13,170 nt of DNA, taken from the NCBI RefSeq assembly GCF_938030815.1, contig NZ_CALHII010000164.1:1-13170 (forward strand), in the 5' to 3' direction. The position numbers and the translations under genes were made by a program. A model generated the notes under the pieces. The model ran no database searches, had not been told where the DNA came from, and saw only the letters and a list, made by a program, of their open reading frames with translations. This document shows positions 1-8,896 of the stretch, in pieces. The stretch comes from an uncultured Campylobacter sp. (lineage in GTDB: Bacteria; Campylobacterota; Campylobacteria; Campylobacterales; Campylobacteraceae). The stretch's first letter is position 1. Each line of letters opens with the position of its first letter.

Positions 1-1
1 C

Positions 2-3000
2 AAAAAAGGAAAATTCCTGACCGATTTCGATCCGAAAGAATACGCGGGCAGGCTCGATTACGACATTATAAACGAAAAGGGCGAAGTGCTTCATCAAGCA
101 AGCAAGCGCCTAACATCCAAAAAAGCAGAGAAGTTAGCAGAGGACGGACTAAAGCTAATCGAATATCCGGCTGAAATTTTAGCCGAGCGCTACTTAGCCG
201 ACGCCATCGTCGATAAAAACAGCGGCGAAGTGCTTTTTGATTCGCTAACTGCGCTAGATGAGGGCAAGCTAGCCAAGATCGCTAACACCGAGAAAAAATT
301 TACGATCGCCAACGACCTAGCTAGCGGCGTAGATACTTCGATCATAAATTCCTTCATCCAAGATGCCGACGCGCTTAAACTCTTACAGCAAAGCGAGGGC
401 ATAGACGATGAGAACGATCTGGCTGCGATTAGAATTTACAAGGTTATGCGCCCGGGCGAGCCGGTGGTAAAAGAAGCGGCAAAGAGCTTCGTAAACGATC
501 TGTTTTTTAATCCGGAGCGCTACGATCTGACCAAAGTCGGCCGTATGAAGATGAACCATAAACTAGGCATCGAGGCGCCGGAGTACGTAACCGTGCTAAC
601 CAGCGAGGATATTATCAAGACGGCGAAATATTTAATTAGAGTTAAAAACGGCGACGGCTTCATCGACGATCGCGATAATCTCGGCAACCGCCGCATACGT
701 TCAATCGGAGAGCTTTTGGCAAACGAGATGCATCTTGGATTTATCAAGGTTCAAAAGGCGATCAAGGATAAATTTACTGGCATTAGCGGAAATTTAGATG
801 AGCTTATGCCGTATGATTTCGTAAACCCTAAAATCATCACCACTACGCTTATGGAATTTTTCACTGGCGGCCAGCTAAGCCAGTTTATGGATCAGACCAA
901 CCCGCTTAGCGAGGTTACGCATAAGCGTCGTCTATCTGCGCTGGGCGAAGGCGGACTGGTTAAAGAGCGCGCAGGCTTTGAGGTGCGTGACGTCCATCCT
1001 ACGCACTACGGTAGAATTTGCCCTATCGAGACGCCGGAGGGTCAAAACATCGGTCTGATCAATACCCTAGCGACCTATGCGAAGGTAAATGATCTAGGCT
1101 TCGTCGAGGCTCCGTATAAAAAGGTCGTAAACGGCAAGGTCACCGATGAGATCGTCTATCTTACCGCTACGCAAGAAGAGGGGCTCGTAATCGCTCCTGC
1201 GTCCGCTAAATTGGACGAAGAGGGCAATATTGTAGAAGAGCTTTTGGAGGTCAGAAAAGACGGCGAAAATATCATGGCTAAACGCGAGGATATTTCGCTG
1301 ATAGACCTTTGCTCCGGTATGGTCGCGGGCGTAGCGGCGTCGCTGATTCCGTTTTTGGAGCACGACGATGCTAACCGCGCCTTGATGGGCTCGAACATGC
1401 AGCGCCAAGCCGTGCCGCTTCTACACTCTACCGCTCCTATCGTTGGAACGGGCATGGAGGCGATTATCGCGCGCGATTCGTGGGAAGCTATCAAAGCTAA
1501 ACGCGACGGCGTCGTAGAAAAGGTCGATAATAAAAACATATTTATTTTGGGCGAAGACGAGAAGGGGCCGTTTATCGATCACTACTCGATGGAGAAAAAT
1601 TTACGCACCAACCAAAACACTACCTTTTCACAGCGTCCTATCGTGCGAAAAGGTGACGTGATAAAAGCCGGTCAAATCATAGCCGACGGTCCTAGTATGG
1701 ACGGCGGCGAGCTTGCGATTGGCAAAAACGCCCTCATAGCCTTTATGCCGTGGCACGGTTACAATTACGAGGATGCCGTCGTCATGAGCGAAAAGATGAT
1801 TCGTGCCGACGAATACACCAGCGTGCATGTTTATGAAAAGGAGATCGAGGCTAGAGAGCTTAAAGACGGCGTGGAGGAGATCACGCGCGACATCCCTAAT
1901 ATCAAAGAGGAGGAGCTTACCCACCTCGATGATAGCGGTATCGTAAAGATCGGTACTCACGTCAAACCTGGCATGATCTTGGTAGGCAAGGTAACTCCGA
2001 AGGGCGAGGTCAAACCGACGCCTGAAGAGAGGCTTTTGCGCGCAATTTTTGGCGAGAAGGCGGGGCATGTGGTAAATAAATCTCTCTACGCGACCGCCTC
2101 TATGGAAGGCGTGGTGATCGACGTTAAAATTTTTACCAAAAAAGGCTACGAGAAGGATCCGCGCACGAACAAGGCCTATGAGGATGAAAAAACCGAGCTC
2201 GAAAGGGAGCATCACGATAGGCTTTTGATGCTCGATCGCGAGGAGATGCTAAAGGTAGTGGCACTACTTTCTAAAAGCGCTTTGCAAAGCGATCAAAGCC
2301 TCAATAAAAAAGATTATAAAAAGGGCGATAAGGTTAAAAAAGAGGAGCTTGAAAGCTCCAATCGCTTTACGTTAAATTCTTTCGTCAAAGCCTATTCTAA
2401 AGCTGTTCAGAAGGAATACGAAGAGCTAAAAAATCACTTCCAAAACGAGAAGCGCAAGCTCAAAGAGGAGCATGACGAAAAGATCGAAATTTTAGAAAAA
2501 GACGATATCTTGCCAAGCGGCGTCGTTAAGCTCGTAAAGGTCTATATCGCGACTAAGCGCAAGCTAAAAGTGGGCGATAAGATGGCTGGCCGCCACGGAA
2601 ATAAGGGCATCGTTTCAAATATCGTCCCTGAGGTTGATATGCCGTATCTGCCTAGCGGACAGCGCGTGGATATCGTGTTAAATCCTCTCGGCGTTCCAAG
2701 CCGTATGAATATCGGTCAGATAATGGAGAGCCACTTGGGTCTTGTGGGCTGGCGTTTGGGCGAGCAGATCGCTCAAATTTTAGAGGAGAAAACGGACGAA
2801 TGGTTAAAAACCCTTCGCGCCAAAATGATTGAGATCGCGGGCGTTTCCAAGCTAATGCAGGCTAAAAAGACGCTTGAGAAAATCAGCGACGAAGATCTTT
2901 TAAAATACGCTAGAGACTGGGCTAAGGGCGTTAGATTTTCCGCTCCGATATTCGAAGGCATTGTACCGGAGGATTTCAAAAAGCTATTTGAAATGGCGGG

Positions 3001-3433
3001 CATCGATCAGGACGGCAAGACCGAGCTTTACGACGGCCGCACCGGCGAAAAGATCAAAGAGCGCGTAAACGTGGGCTGCATGTATTATCTCAAGCTACAC
3101 CACCTAGTCGACGAAAAAGTTCACGCAAGAAGCACCGGTCCTTACAGCTTAGTCACGCAGCAGCCGGTCGGCGGCAAGGCGCTATTCGGCGGTCAAAGAT
3201 TCGGAGAGATGGAAGTTTGGGCTCTGGAGGCATACGGCGCGGCATACACGCTCCGCGAAATGCTAACGATCAAATCCGACGACGTCGACGGACGCTTGGC
3301 TGCGTATAAGGCGCTGACAAAAGGTGAAAACGTTCCGTCTACCGGAATTCCTGAGACATTTTTTGTTTTAACAAACGAGCTTAAATCGCTTGCTCTAGAC
3401 GTTGAAATTTACGAGAATGGAGAGAATAAATGA
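2..3433 (+). CDS. rpoB: RNA polymerase beta subunit, 5'-truncated
   Basis: This is the beta subunit of DNA-dependent RNA polymerase, which forms the catalytic cleft with beta'. The frame is open from base 2 (KKGKFLTDFDPKEYAGRLDY), so the gene enters from the left edge. The GTG at 86 is an internal valine codon, not the start. About 1143 residues are visible; Campylobacter RpoB is near 1380, so roughly 235 N-terminal residues are missing. The rifampicin region lies near 860-960 (QLSQFMDQTNPLSEVTHKRR, then LSALG) and keeps the Asp, His and Ser equivalent to E. coli D516, H526 and S531, which predicts a drug-sensitive form. Further landmarks are HPTHYGRICPIETPEG, GYNYEDAVVMSE, GRHGNKGIVS and the C-terminal QQPVGGKALFGGQRFGEMEVWALEAYGAA clamp segment, whose bases lie near 3160-3240. 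A Lys/Glu-rich probable coiled segment lies near 2330-2500. The TGA stop overlaps the rpoC start. Confidence 0.99.
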   Translation, partial: KKGKFLTDFDPKEYAGRLDYDIINEKGEVLHQASKRLTSKKAEKLAEDGLKLIEYPAEILAERYLADAIVDKNSGEVLFDSLTALDEGKLAKIANTEKKFTIANDLASGVDTSIINSFIQDADALKLLQQSEGIDDENDLAAIRIYKVMRPGEPVVKEAAKSFVNDLFFNPERYDLTKVGRMKMNHKLGIEAPEYVTVLTSEDIIKTAKYLIRVKNGDGFIDDRDNLGNRRIRSIGELLANEMHLGFIKVQKAIKDKFTGISGNLDELMPYDFVNPKIITTTLMEFFTGGQLSQFMDQTNPLSEVTHKRRLSALGEGGLVKERAGFEVRDVHPTHYGRICPIETPEGQNIGLINTLATYAKVNDLGFVEAPYKKVVNGKVTDEIVYLTATQEEGLVIAPASAKLDEEGNIVEELLEVRKDGENIMAKREDISLIDLCSGMVAGVAASLIPFLEHDDANRALMGSNMQRQAVPLLHSTAPIVGTGMEAIIARDSWEAIKAKRDGVVEKVDNKNIFILGEDEKGPFIDHYSMEKNLRTNQNTTFSQRPIVRKGDVIKAGQIIADGPSMDGGELAIGKNALIAFMPWHGYNYEDAVVMSEKMIRADEYTSVHVYEKEIEARELKDGVEEITRDIPNIKEEELTHLDDSGIVKIGTHVKPGMILVGKVTPKGEVKPTPEERLLRAIFGEKAGHVVNKSLYATASMEGVVIDVKIFTKKGYEKDPRTNKAYEDEKTELEREHHDRLLMLDREEMLKVVALLSKSALQSDQSLNKKDYKKGDKVKKEELESSNRFTLNSFVKAYSKAVQKEYEELKNHFQNEKRKLKEEHDEKIEILEKDDILPSGVVKLVKVYIATKRKLKVGDKMAGRHGNKGIVSNIVPEVDMPYLPSGQRVDIVLNPLGVPSRMNIGQIMESHLGLVGWRLGEQIAQILEEKTDEWLKTLRAKMIEIAGVSKLMQAKKTLEKISDEDLLKYARDWAKGVRFSAPIFEGIVPEDFKKLFEMAGIDQDGKTELYDGRTGEKIKERVNVGCMYYLKLHHLVDEKVHARSTGPYSLVTQQPVGGKALFGGQRFGEMEVWALEAYGAAYTLREMLTIKSDDVDGRLAAYKALTKGENVPSTGIPETFFVLTNELKSLALDVEIYENGENK
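3419..3433 (+). promoter_or_regulatory. rpoC ribosome binding site and ATGA overlap
   Basis: GGAGAG at 3419-3424 sits five bases before the rpoC ATG (3430-3432). That ATG shares its last two bases with the rpoB TGA (3431-3433). This arrangement supports translational coupling and near-equal output of beta and beta'. Confidence 0.85.
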
Positions 3434-6400
3434 GCGATAATTCAAATTTAGAAAGAATAGAAATAAAAGAAGACGCTAGAGTTCACGACTTCGACGCGTT
3501 TGCTATTAGGCTTGCTAGCCCCGAGCAGATCAAAGCATGGAGCCACGGCGAGGTCAAAAAGCCCGAGACTATTAACTACCGCACGCTCAAGCCGGAGCGC
3601 GACGGACTTTTTTGCGCTAAAATTTTCGGCCCAGTAAGAGATTATGAGTGCATCTGCGGCAAATATAAAAAGATGCGATATAAGGGCTGGAAGTGCGAAA
3701 AGTGCGGCGTCGAGATCACGAGCTCGAAAGTCCGCCGCACTAGAATGGGGCATATCGAGCTGGTAACGCCGGTGGCGCATATTTGGTACGTAAATTCCTT
3801 GCCTAGCCGCATCGGTACGCTTCTAAATATCAAGATGAAAGATCTTGAGCGCGTGCTTTATTATGAGGCTTACATCGTAGAAAGCGCGGGCGAGGCATTT
3901 TACGACAACGAAAATTCTAAAAAGGTCGAGAAATACGATGTTTTAAATGAGGAGCAGTATCAGAGTCTAAAAGAGCGCTTTTCGCAGACAGGCTTCGTCG
4001 CCAAAATGGGCGGTCAGGTGATCCGCGATATGCTAGCCGAGCTTGATTTGGTCGAAATTTTAAATTCTTTGAAGGAGGAGATGGCTAACACAAACTCCGA
4101 AGCGAAGAAAAAAACCATCGTCAAGCGTCTAAAGGTCGTCGAGAGCTTTTTAAATTCCGGCAATAAGCCCGAGTGGATGATGATTACAAATCTGCCCGTA
4201 CTGCCTGCCGATCTACGCCCGCTCGTTAGCCTTGAGGGCGGTAAATTTGCGGTTTCTGACGTAAATGATCTATACCGCCGCGTCATCAATCGAAATTCTA
4301 GGCTCAAAAGGCTGATGGAGCTCGACGCGCCCGAGATCATCATCCGTAATGAAAAACGAATGCTTCAAGAGGCGGTGGACGCGCTTTTTGACAATGGACG
4401 TCGCGCCAATGCCGTGAAGGGCGCTAATAAGCGACCGCTTAAATCTCTAAGCGAGATCATTAAGGGTAAGCAGGGCCGCTTCCGACAAAATTTGCTCGGC
4501 AAGCGCGTGGATTTTTCGGGTCGCTCCGTCATCGTCGTAGGTCCAAATTTACGCATGGATCAGTGTGGTCTGCCTAAGACGATGGCGCTTGAGCTATTCA
4601 AGCCGCATCTAATCGCTCGCCTGCAAGAGAAGGGCTATGCTACGACCGTCAAGCAGGCCAAAAAGATGATCGAAAATAGGATCAATGAAGTTTGGGAGTG
4701 CTTGGAGGAGGTCGTAAAGGATCACCCGGTTATGCTAAACCGCGCGCCGACGCTTCATAAGATGTCTATTCAGGCGTTTCATCCCGTGCTCGTCGAGGGA
4801 AAGGCTATCAGGCTGCATCCGTTAGTCTGCGCCGCGTTCAATGCGGACTTCGACGGAGATCAGATGGCGGTACATGTGCCGCTTAGCCAAGAGGCGATCG
4901 CGGAATGTAAAATTTTAATGCTTAGCTCGATGAACATCTTGCTTCCTGCGAGCGGAAAGCCTGTCGCGGTGCCTAGCCAGGATATGGTTTTAGGAATTTA
5001 TTATCTAAGCCTCGAAAAGCCGGGTGCAAAAGGAACGAATAAAATTTTTGCAAACGTCGATGAGGTAATGCTCGCCGTGGAGGCAAATGCCCTAGACATC
5101 CACGCTAAAATCAAAACGATGATCGATCGCCGCATTATCTTTACGACCGCAGGCCGCTTGATCATCAAATCGATCCTGCCTAGCTTTATTCCGGATCATC
5201 TTTGGAATAAGATTATGAAGAAAAAGGATATCGCCGAGCTTGTCGATTACGTCTATAAAAACGGCGGCCTTGAGATAAGCGCGGAATTTTTGGATAATCT
5301 TAAGAACTTAGGCTTTGAATCCGCGACTAAAGCGGGCGTTTCGATTTCCGTTTCGGATATCATCGTGCCGAAGTCTAAGGCGGGTCTTGTAGAAGAAGCT
5401 AAAAAGCAGGTCAGAGAAGTTCAGAACCAATACGGCGCGGGCTTGCTAACCGACGGCGAGCGCTATAACAAAACGATCGACATCTGGACCAGCACCAGCA
5501 AGAAGCTAGCCGATGAGATGATGAAGATGATGGAGAAAGATAAGGACGGCTTTAACTCGATCTATATGATGGCCGATAGCGGCGCGCGAGGTAGCGCGGA
5601 GCAGATCAAGCAGCTAGCGGGCATGAGAGGTCTGATGAGTAAGCCGGACGGCTCGATCATCGAGACGCCGATCACTTCAAATTTTAGAGAGGGTCTGAAT
5701 GTAAATGAGTACTTCATCTCGACCCACGGCGCGCGTAAGGGTCTTGCCGATACTGCGCTCAAGACTGCAAATGCGGGCTATCTGACGCGAAAGCTGATCG
5801 ACGTCGCACAAAACGTCAGAGTTACGATGCACGACTGCGGCACGCATGAGGGTATCGAGGTTACCGAGATCGTAGAAAACGGAACCCAGATCGAAAGTCT
5901 AGCCGATAGGATTATGGGTAGGGTGCTAAGCGCGGATGTGATCGATCCGGTATCGAATGAAATTTTATTTACCGAGGGCACGCTTTTGGGCGTTGGCGAG
6001 GTAAAAACCATCGTGGATTCGGGTATCAAATCCGTAAATATCCGCACGCCGATTACGTGCAAGGCCGAAAAAGGGGTCTGCGCAAAGTGCTATGGCGTAA
6101 ATTTAGGCGAGGGCAAGCTGGTAAAACCGGGCGAAGCGGTCGGTATCATATCGGCGCAATCAATCGGCGAGCCGGGCACGCAGCTTACGCTACGAACCTT
6201 CCACGCCGGCGGTACCGCATCTACCGAGCAGCAAGATCGCCAAGTAATCGCCGATAAAGAGGGCTTTATCAGATATTATAACGTCAAGACCTATGAAAAC
6301 GGCGGCAAAAATATCGTAATGAACCGCAGAAATGCCGCGGTGCTTTTGGTCGAGCCTAAGATCAAAGCTCCAATTACCGGTAAGGTAAGCATCGATATAA

Positions 6401-7944
6401 CCCACGATGATGTGAATATCACGCTAAAAGGCAAGAAAGAAGAATTTAAATATACCATCCGACGCCACGATCTAGCCAAGCCTACCGAGCTTGCAGGTGT
6501 AAGTGGTAAAGTTGAGGGGAAATTCTACATCGTATTTAAAGACGGCGAAACCGTTGGAGAAAATGATAGTTTAGTAGAGGTTATAAAAGAAGACTGGAAT
6601 ATCCCTACTCGAATTCCTTTTGCCAGCGAACTTCGCGTCAAAGATGGCGAGCCGGTAACTCAAAAGATCAAAGCGGGAGCAAATGGTACACTTAAGTATT
6701 TCATCCTAAAGGGCGATTATTTAGAGAGGTTAAGAGATATCAAAAAAGGTCATGTCGTAAGTGAGAAGGGTATGTACGTAGTCATCTCCGATGACAACGG
6801 CAGAGAAGCGATCCGCCACTATATACCGCGCGAATCGGTCATTACCTATGATGATAATAGCGTCGTAAAAAGCGAAGATCTTATCGCTAAGCCTAAAAAA
6901 GACGATCGATTGATTATCGCCGAGTGGGATCCGTATTCTATCCCGGTAGCAGCAGAGTGCGAAGGTAAGATCAGTTTCGAGGATATCGAGCCTGGATACA
7001 CCGCTACGGAGCAATATGACGAGACTACAGGTCAAAGCCGTTTGGTTATCAACGAATACCTACCGCAGGGCGTCAAACCGGCAATTATCGTAACTCCTAG
7101 CAAGGGAGAGCCTATCAAATATAATCTAGGACCGAAGACCGCGATTTTTACGAACAAGGGCGATCAGGTAGCGATTGCGGATATTTTGGCTAGAACGCCG
7201 AAGGCTGCTGCGAAATCAAAAGATATCACCGGCGGTTTGCCGCGTGTATCGGAGCTATTTGAGGCGCGTCGTCCAAAAAATACCGCGATCATCGCAGACA
7301 TCGACGGAACCGTCCGCTTCGATAAGGCTTTGCGCGCGAAAGAGCGTATTATAATCGAGGGCGAGGACGGAACGAGCGCCGAGTATCTAATCGATAAGAG
7401 CCGCCAGATCCAAGTGCGAAACGGCGAGTTCGTCCACGCAGGCGAGAAACTTACCGATGGAGTTATCAGCTCGCACGACGTGCTTAGAATTTTAGGCGAA
7501 AAGGCGCTGCATTACTATCTGATAAGCGAAATTCAACAGGTTTACCGCTCTCAAGGCGTCGTCATCAGCGATAAGCATATCGAGATCATCGTATCACAGA
7601 TGCTCCGCCAGGTCCGAATCGTCGATAGTGGCGATACTCAGCTAATCGTCGGCGATCTCATTAGCCGCCGCAGATTTAGAGAAGAAAACGAGCGCATTAT
7701 GAAAATTGGTGGCGAGCCTGCGATTGCAGAGTCCGTGCTACTGGGCGTAACTCGTGCGGCCGTCGGAAGCGATAGCGTCATTTCGGCAGCGTCCTTCCAA
7801 GAGACTACGAAGGTTTTAACGGAGGCTAGCATCGCGGGTAAATTTGACCGATTAGAGGACTTAAAAGAAAACGTCATCCTAGGTCGTATAATCCCTGTGG
7901 GAACGGGTCTGTATAAAGATAAGGAAGTTAAACTCAAAAAATAA
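3430..7944 (+). CDS. rpoC: RNA polymerase beta' subunit
   Basis: This is the catalytic beta' subunit of RNA polymerase, complete at 1504 residues and close to the usual Campylobacter length. The N-terminal zinc site uses C74, C76, C89 and C92 (ECICGKY, KCEKCG). The Mg2+ site is N471-ADFDGD-477, with D473, D475 and D477. The second zinc site is C803, C877, C884 and C887; its 74-7-3 spacing equals that of E. coli 814/888/895/898. The bridge-helix region (ADSGARGSAEQIKQLAGMRG) and the trigger loop (SAQSIGEPGTQLTLRTFHAG) are intact. Between the trigger-loop halves lies a long beta-rich insertion (roughly residues 930-1270), as expected for proteobacterial-type beta'. The ATG at 3430 overlaps the rpoB stop as ATGA and has GGAGAG at 3419-3424, so reinitiation coupling is likely. 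The gene is not fused to rpoB, unlike in Helicobacter. Confidence 0.99.
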   Translation: MSDNSNLERIEIKEDARVHDFDAFAIRLASPEQIKAWSHGEVKKPETINYRTLKPERDGLFCAKIFGPVRDYECICGKYKKMRYKGWKCEKCGVEITSSKVRRTRMGHIELVTPVAHIWYVNSLPSRIGTLLNIKMKDLERVLYYEAYIVESAGEAFYDNENSKKVEKYDVLNEEQYQSLKERFSQTGFVAKMGGQVIRDMLAELDLVEILNSLKEEMANTNSEAKKKTIVKRLKVVESFLNSGNKPEWMMITNLPVLPADLRPLVSLEGGKFAVSDVNDLYRRVINRNSRLKRLMELDAPEIIIRNEKRMLQEAVDALFDNGRRANAVKGANKRPLKSLSEIIKGKQGRFRQNLLGKRVDFSGRSVIVVGPNLRMDQCGLPKTMALELFKPHLIARLQEKGYATTVKQAKKMIENRINEVWECLEEVVKDHPVMLNRAPTLHKMSIQAFHPVLVEGKAIRLHPLVCAAFNADFDGDQMAVHVPLSQEAIAECKILMLSSMNILLPASGKPVAVPSQDMVLGIYYLSLEKPGAKGTNKIFANVDEVMLAVEANALDIHAKIKTMIDRRIIFTTAGRLIIKSILPSFIPDHLWNKIMKKKDIAELVDYVYKNGGLEISAEFLDNLKNLGFESATKAGVSISVSDIIVPKSKAGLVEEAKKQVREVQNQYGAGLLTDGERYNKTIDIWTSTSKKLADEMMKMMEKDKDGFNSIYMMADSGARGSAEQIKQLAGMRGLMSKPDGSIIETPITSNFREGLNVNEYFISTHGARKGLADTALKTANAGYLTRKLIDVAQNVRVTMHDCGTHEGIEVTEIVENGTQIESLADRIMGRVLSADVIDPVSNEILFTEGTLLGVGEVKTIVDSGIKSVNIRTPITCKAEKGVCAKCYGVNLGEGKLVKPGEAVGIISAQSIGEPGTQLTLRTFHAGGTASTEQQDRQVIADKEGFIRYYNVKTYENGGKNIVMNRRNAAVLLVEPKIKAPITGKVSIDITHDDVNITLKGKKEEFKYTIRRHDLAKPTELAGVSGKVEGKFYIVFKDGETVGENDSLVEVIKEDWNIPTRIPFASELRVKDGEPVTQKIKAGANGTLKYFILKGDYLERLRDIKKGHVVSEKGMYVVISDDNGREAIRHYIPRESVITYDDNSVVKSEDLIAKPKKDDRLIIAEWDPYSIPVAAECEGKISFEDIEPGYTATEQYDETTGQSRLVINEYLPQGVKPAIIVTPSKGEPIKYNLGPKTAIFTNKGDQVAIADILARTPKAAAKSKDITGGLPRVSELFEARRPKNTAIIADIDGTVRFDKALRAKERIIIEGEDGTSAEYLIDKSRQIQVRNGEFVHAGEKLTDGVISSHDVLRILGEKALHYYLISEIQQVYRSQGVVISDKHIEIIVSQMLRQVRIVDSGDTQLIVGDLISRRRFREENERIMKIGGEPAIAESVLLGVTRAAVGSDSVISAASFQETTKVLTEASIAGKFDRLEDLKENVILGRIIPVGTGLYKDKEVKLKK

Positions 7945-7966
7945 TTTTGGGCGCAAGCCCTAAATT
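7943..7966 (+). promoter_or_regulatory. Intercistronic hairpin between rpoC and doxX
   Basis: GGGC (7949-7952) and GCCC (7957-7960) pair around a GCAA tetraloop, a GNRA-type loop. Below a T-T mismatch the stem continues as AATTT (7943-7947) with AAATT (7962-7966). The lower strand includes the last two bases of the rpoC stop codon. The doxX Shine-Dalgarno AAAGGA (7968-7973) follows at once. There is no T run after the stem, so it looks more like an mRNA stability or processing element, or a weak attenuator, than a full terminator. Function is inferred. Confidence 0.5.
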
Positions 7967-7979
7967 TAAAGGATAAAGC

Positions 7980-8369
7980 ATGAATATGATCAACATAAAT
8001 TTCGGTCTGTTGTTTGTCAGGTTGGGGCTTGGAGTTTGTCTTTTAATGCATGGAATTTTTAAGCTCACTCACGGCATAGACGGCGTAAAATCGATGCTGG
8101 TAGCCAGAGGAATTCCGGATCTGGTGGCTTACGGTGCATACGTAGGCGAGGTGCTGGCGCCAGCGATGATAATCATAGGCGTATTTTGCCGCATAGGCGC
8201 TCTGCTTGTGATCGCAAACGTGCTCATGATAATATATGTCCTACACACTCCGTTGAGCGCGCTTACCGGCGTGGGCGGATTTGAGCTGGAAATCATATAT
8301 CTGTATCTTTCTGCTGCGATCTGCTTAGTGATCTGCGGCGGCGGAGAGTTTGTACTGATTAGAGATTAA
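7980..8369 (+). CDS. DoxX-family small integral membrane protein
   Basis: This 129-residue protein is almost entirely four hydrophobic helices, at about residues 7-26, 48-69, 71-90 and 102-121. It has the DoxX-type signature near the N terminus (FVRLGLGVCLLMHGIFKLTHG) and the GAYVGEVLAPAMIIIGVFCRIGA segment that is typical of the family. DoxX-like proteins act in the cytoplasmic membrane and have been linked to quinol or thiosulfate oxidation and to oxidative-stress complexes, but the substrate of most members is unknown, so no reaction is assigned. The start at 7980 has AAAGGA at 7968-7973, six bases away; an ATG two codons later (7986) is a less likely alternative. The gene lies 35 bp after rpoC in the same direction and is probably expressed by read-through. 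It is not part of the usual polymerase/ribosome gene set. Confidence 0.85.
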   Translation: MNMININFGLLFVRLGLGVCLLMHGIFKLTHGIDGVKSMLVARGIPDLVAYGAYVGEVLAPAMIIIGVFCRIGALLVIANVLMIIYVLHTPLSALTGVGGFELEIIYLYLSAAICLVICGGGEFVLIRD

Positions 8370-8376
8370 AATTTAG

Positions 8377-8402
8377 TTAAATTTACGTTTCTGTAAGTTT
8401 AA
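8377..8402. repeat. Inverted repeat upstream of the rpsL -10 box
   Basis: The arms are 8377-8386 (TTAAATTTAC) and 8393-8402 (GTAAGTTTAA), with a 6-base spacer. Nine of ten positions pair by Watson-Crick, and 8382/8397 is a T-G wobble. It starts eight bases after the doxX stop and ends seven bases before the TATAAT at 8409. It could be a weak doxX terminator hairpin or an operator covering the -35 region of the rpsL promoter. The sequence does not decide between these. Confidence 0.5.
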
Positions 8403-8408
8403 ACAAAG

Positions 8409-8414
8409 TATAAT
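8409..8414 (+). promoter_or_regulatory. Sigma-70 type -10 box of the str operon
   Basis: A perfect TATAAT at 8409-8414 is preceded by AT-rich DNA (TAAGTTTAAACAAAG) without a TTGACA-like -35. This is the usual Campylobacter sigma-70 promoter style. Transcription would start near 8421, leaving a leader of about 30 bases before rpsL. It would drive rpsL-rpsG-fusA independently of rpoBC. Confidence 0.75.
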
Positions 8415-8452
8415 CTAAATCTTTTTGAATAAATTTTTGTGAAAGGAAAGAT

Positions 8453-8827
8453 GTGCCAACCATAAATCAATTGGTCAGAAAAGAGCGCAAGAAGATTACC
8501 GAGAAATCGAAGTCCCCGGCGCTAAAGAATTGCCCTCAACGAAGAGGAGTTTGTACTAAGGTCTATACTACGACCCCTAAAAAACCAAACTCTGCGCTTC
8601 GTAAAGTTGCCAAAGTAAGGCTTACTAGCGGATTTGAAGTCATCAGCTATATCGGCGGTGAAGGTCACAATCTACAAGAGCACTCCATCGTGCTAGTTCG
8701 CGGCGGTCGTGTAAAGGACCTACCGGGCGTTAAATATCACATCGTCCGCGGTGCACTCGATACTGCAGGCGTTGCAAAACGAACCGTTGCAAGATCAAAA
8801 TACGGTGCTAAACGACCTAAAAAATAG
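8453..8827 (+). CDS. rpsL: 30S ribosomal protein S12
   Basis: S12 is a decoding-centre protein of the small ribosomal subunit. The sequence is close to other Campylobacter S12 proteins from the first residue (MPTINQLVRKERKK). The TPKKPNSALRK loop carries K43 and K44, and GGRVKDLPGV carries K88 and D89. These include the lysines changed in streptomycin-resistant mutants (E. coli K42 and K87 in mature numbering), so this is the sensitive form. D89 is the residue methylthiolated in other bacteria. The start is GTG at 8453, chosen because the family's N terminus begins exactly there and AAAGGA (8442-8447) lies five bases upstream. An ATG at 8451 overlaps it out of frame. The protein is 124 residues and ends KRPKK, without the short Ala/Gly/Lys tail I recall in some relatives. 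It is the first gene of the str operon. Confidence 0.98.
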   Translation: MPTINQLVRKERKKITEKSKSPALKNCPQRRGVCTKVYTTTPKKPNSALRKVAKVRLTSGFEVISYIGGEGHNLQEHSIVLVRGGRVKDLPGVKYHIVRGALDTAGVAKRTVARSKYGAKRPKK

Positions 8828-8871
8828 TTTAGCCGAAACAGACCGGCACTAGATTTTGCCGAGTTTGAGTA

Positions 8872-8885
8872 AAATTTTAAAATTT
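8872..8885. repeat. 14-bp palindrome before the rpsG ribosome binding site
   Basis: AAATTTTAAAATTT is a perfect palindrome ending directly at the rpsG Shine-Dalgarno GAAGGA (8886-8891). It may be a weak mRNA hairpin, or simply part of the AATTT-rich composition seen in all spacers here. Confidence 0.4.
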
Positions 8886-8896
8886 GAAGGAATAAA

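Noticed and set aside
86..88. GTG at 86 as the start of rpoB
   Set aside because: The same frame is open back to base 2 and encodes RpoB-like sequence, and the protein would be over 200 residues short. The gene simply continues beyond the left edge.
851..960. Possible rifampicin-resistance change in rpoB
   Set aside because: The Asp, His and Ser positions most often altered in resistant strains are all in the sensitive state; the remaining differences from E. coli look lineage-typical.
1628..2215. A 195-codon minus-strand frame inside rpoB
   Set aside because: It lies wholly antisense to conserved RpoB motifs, has no family resemblance and no separate regulatory signals.
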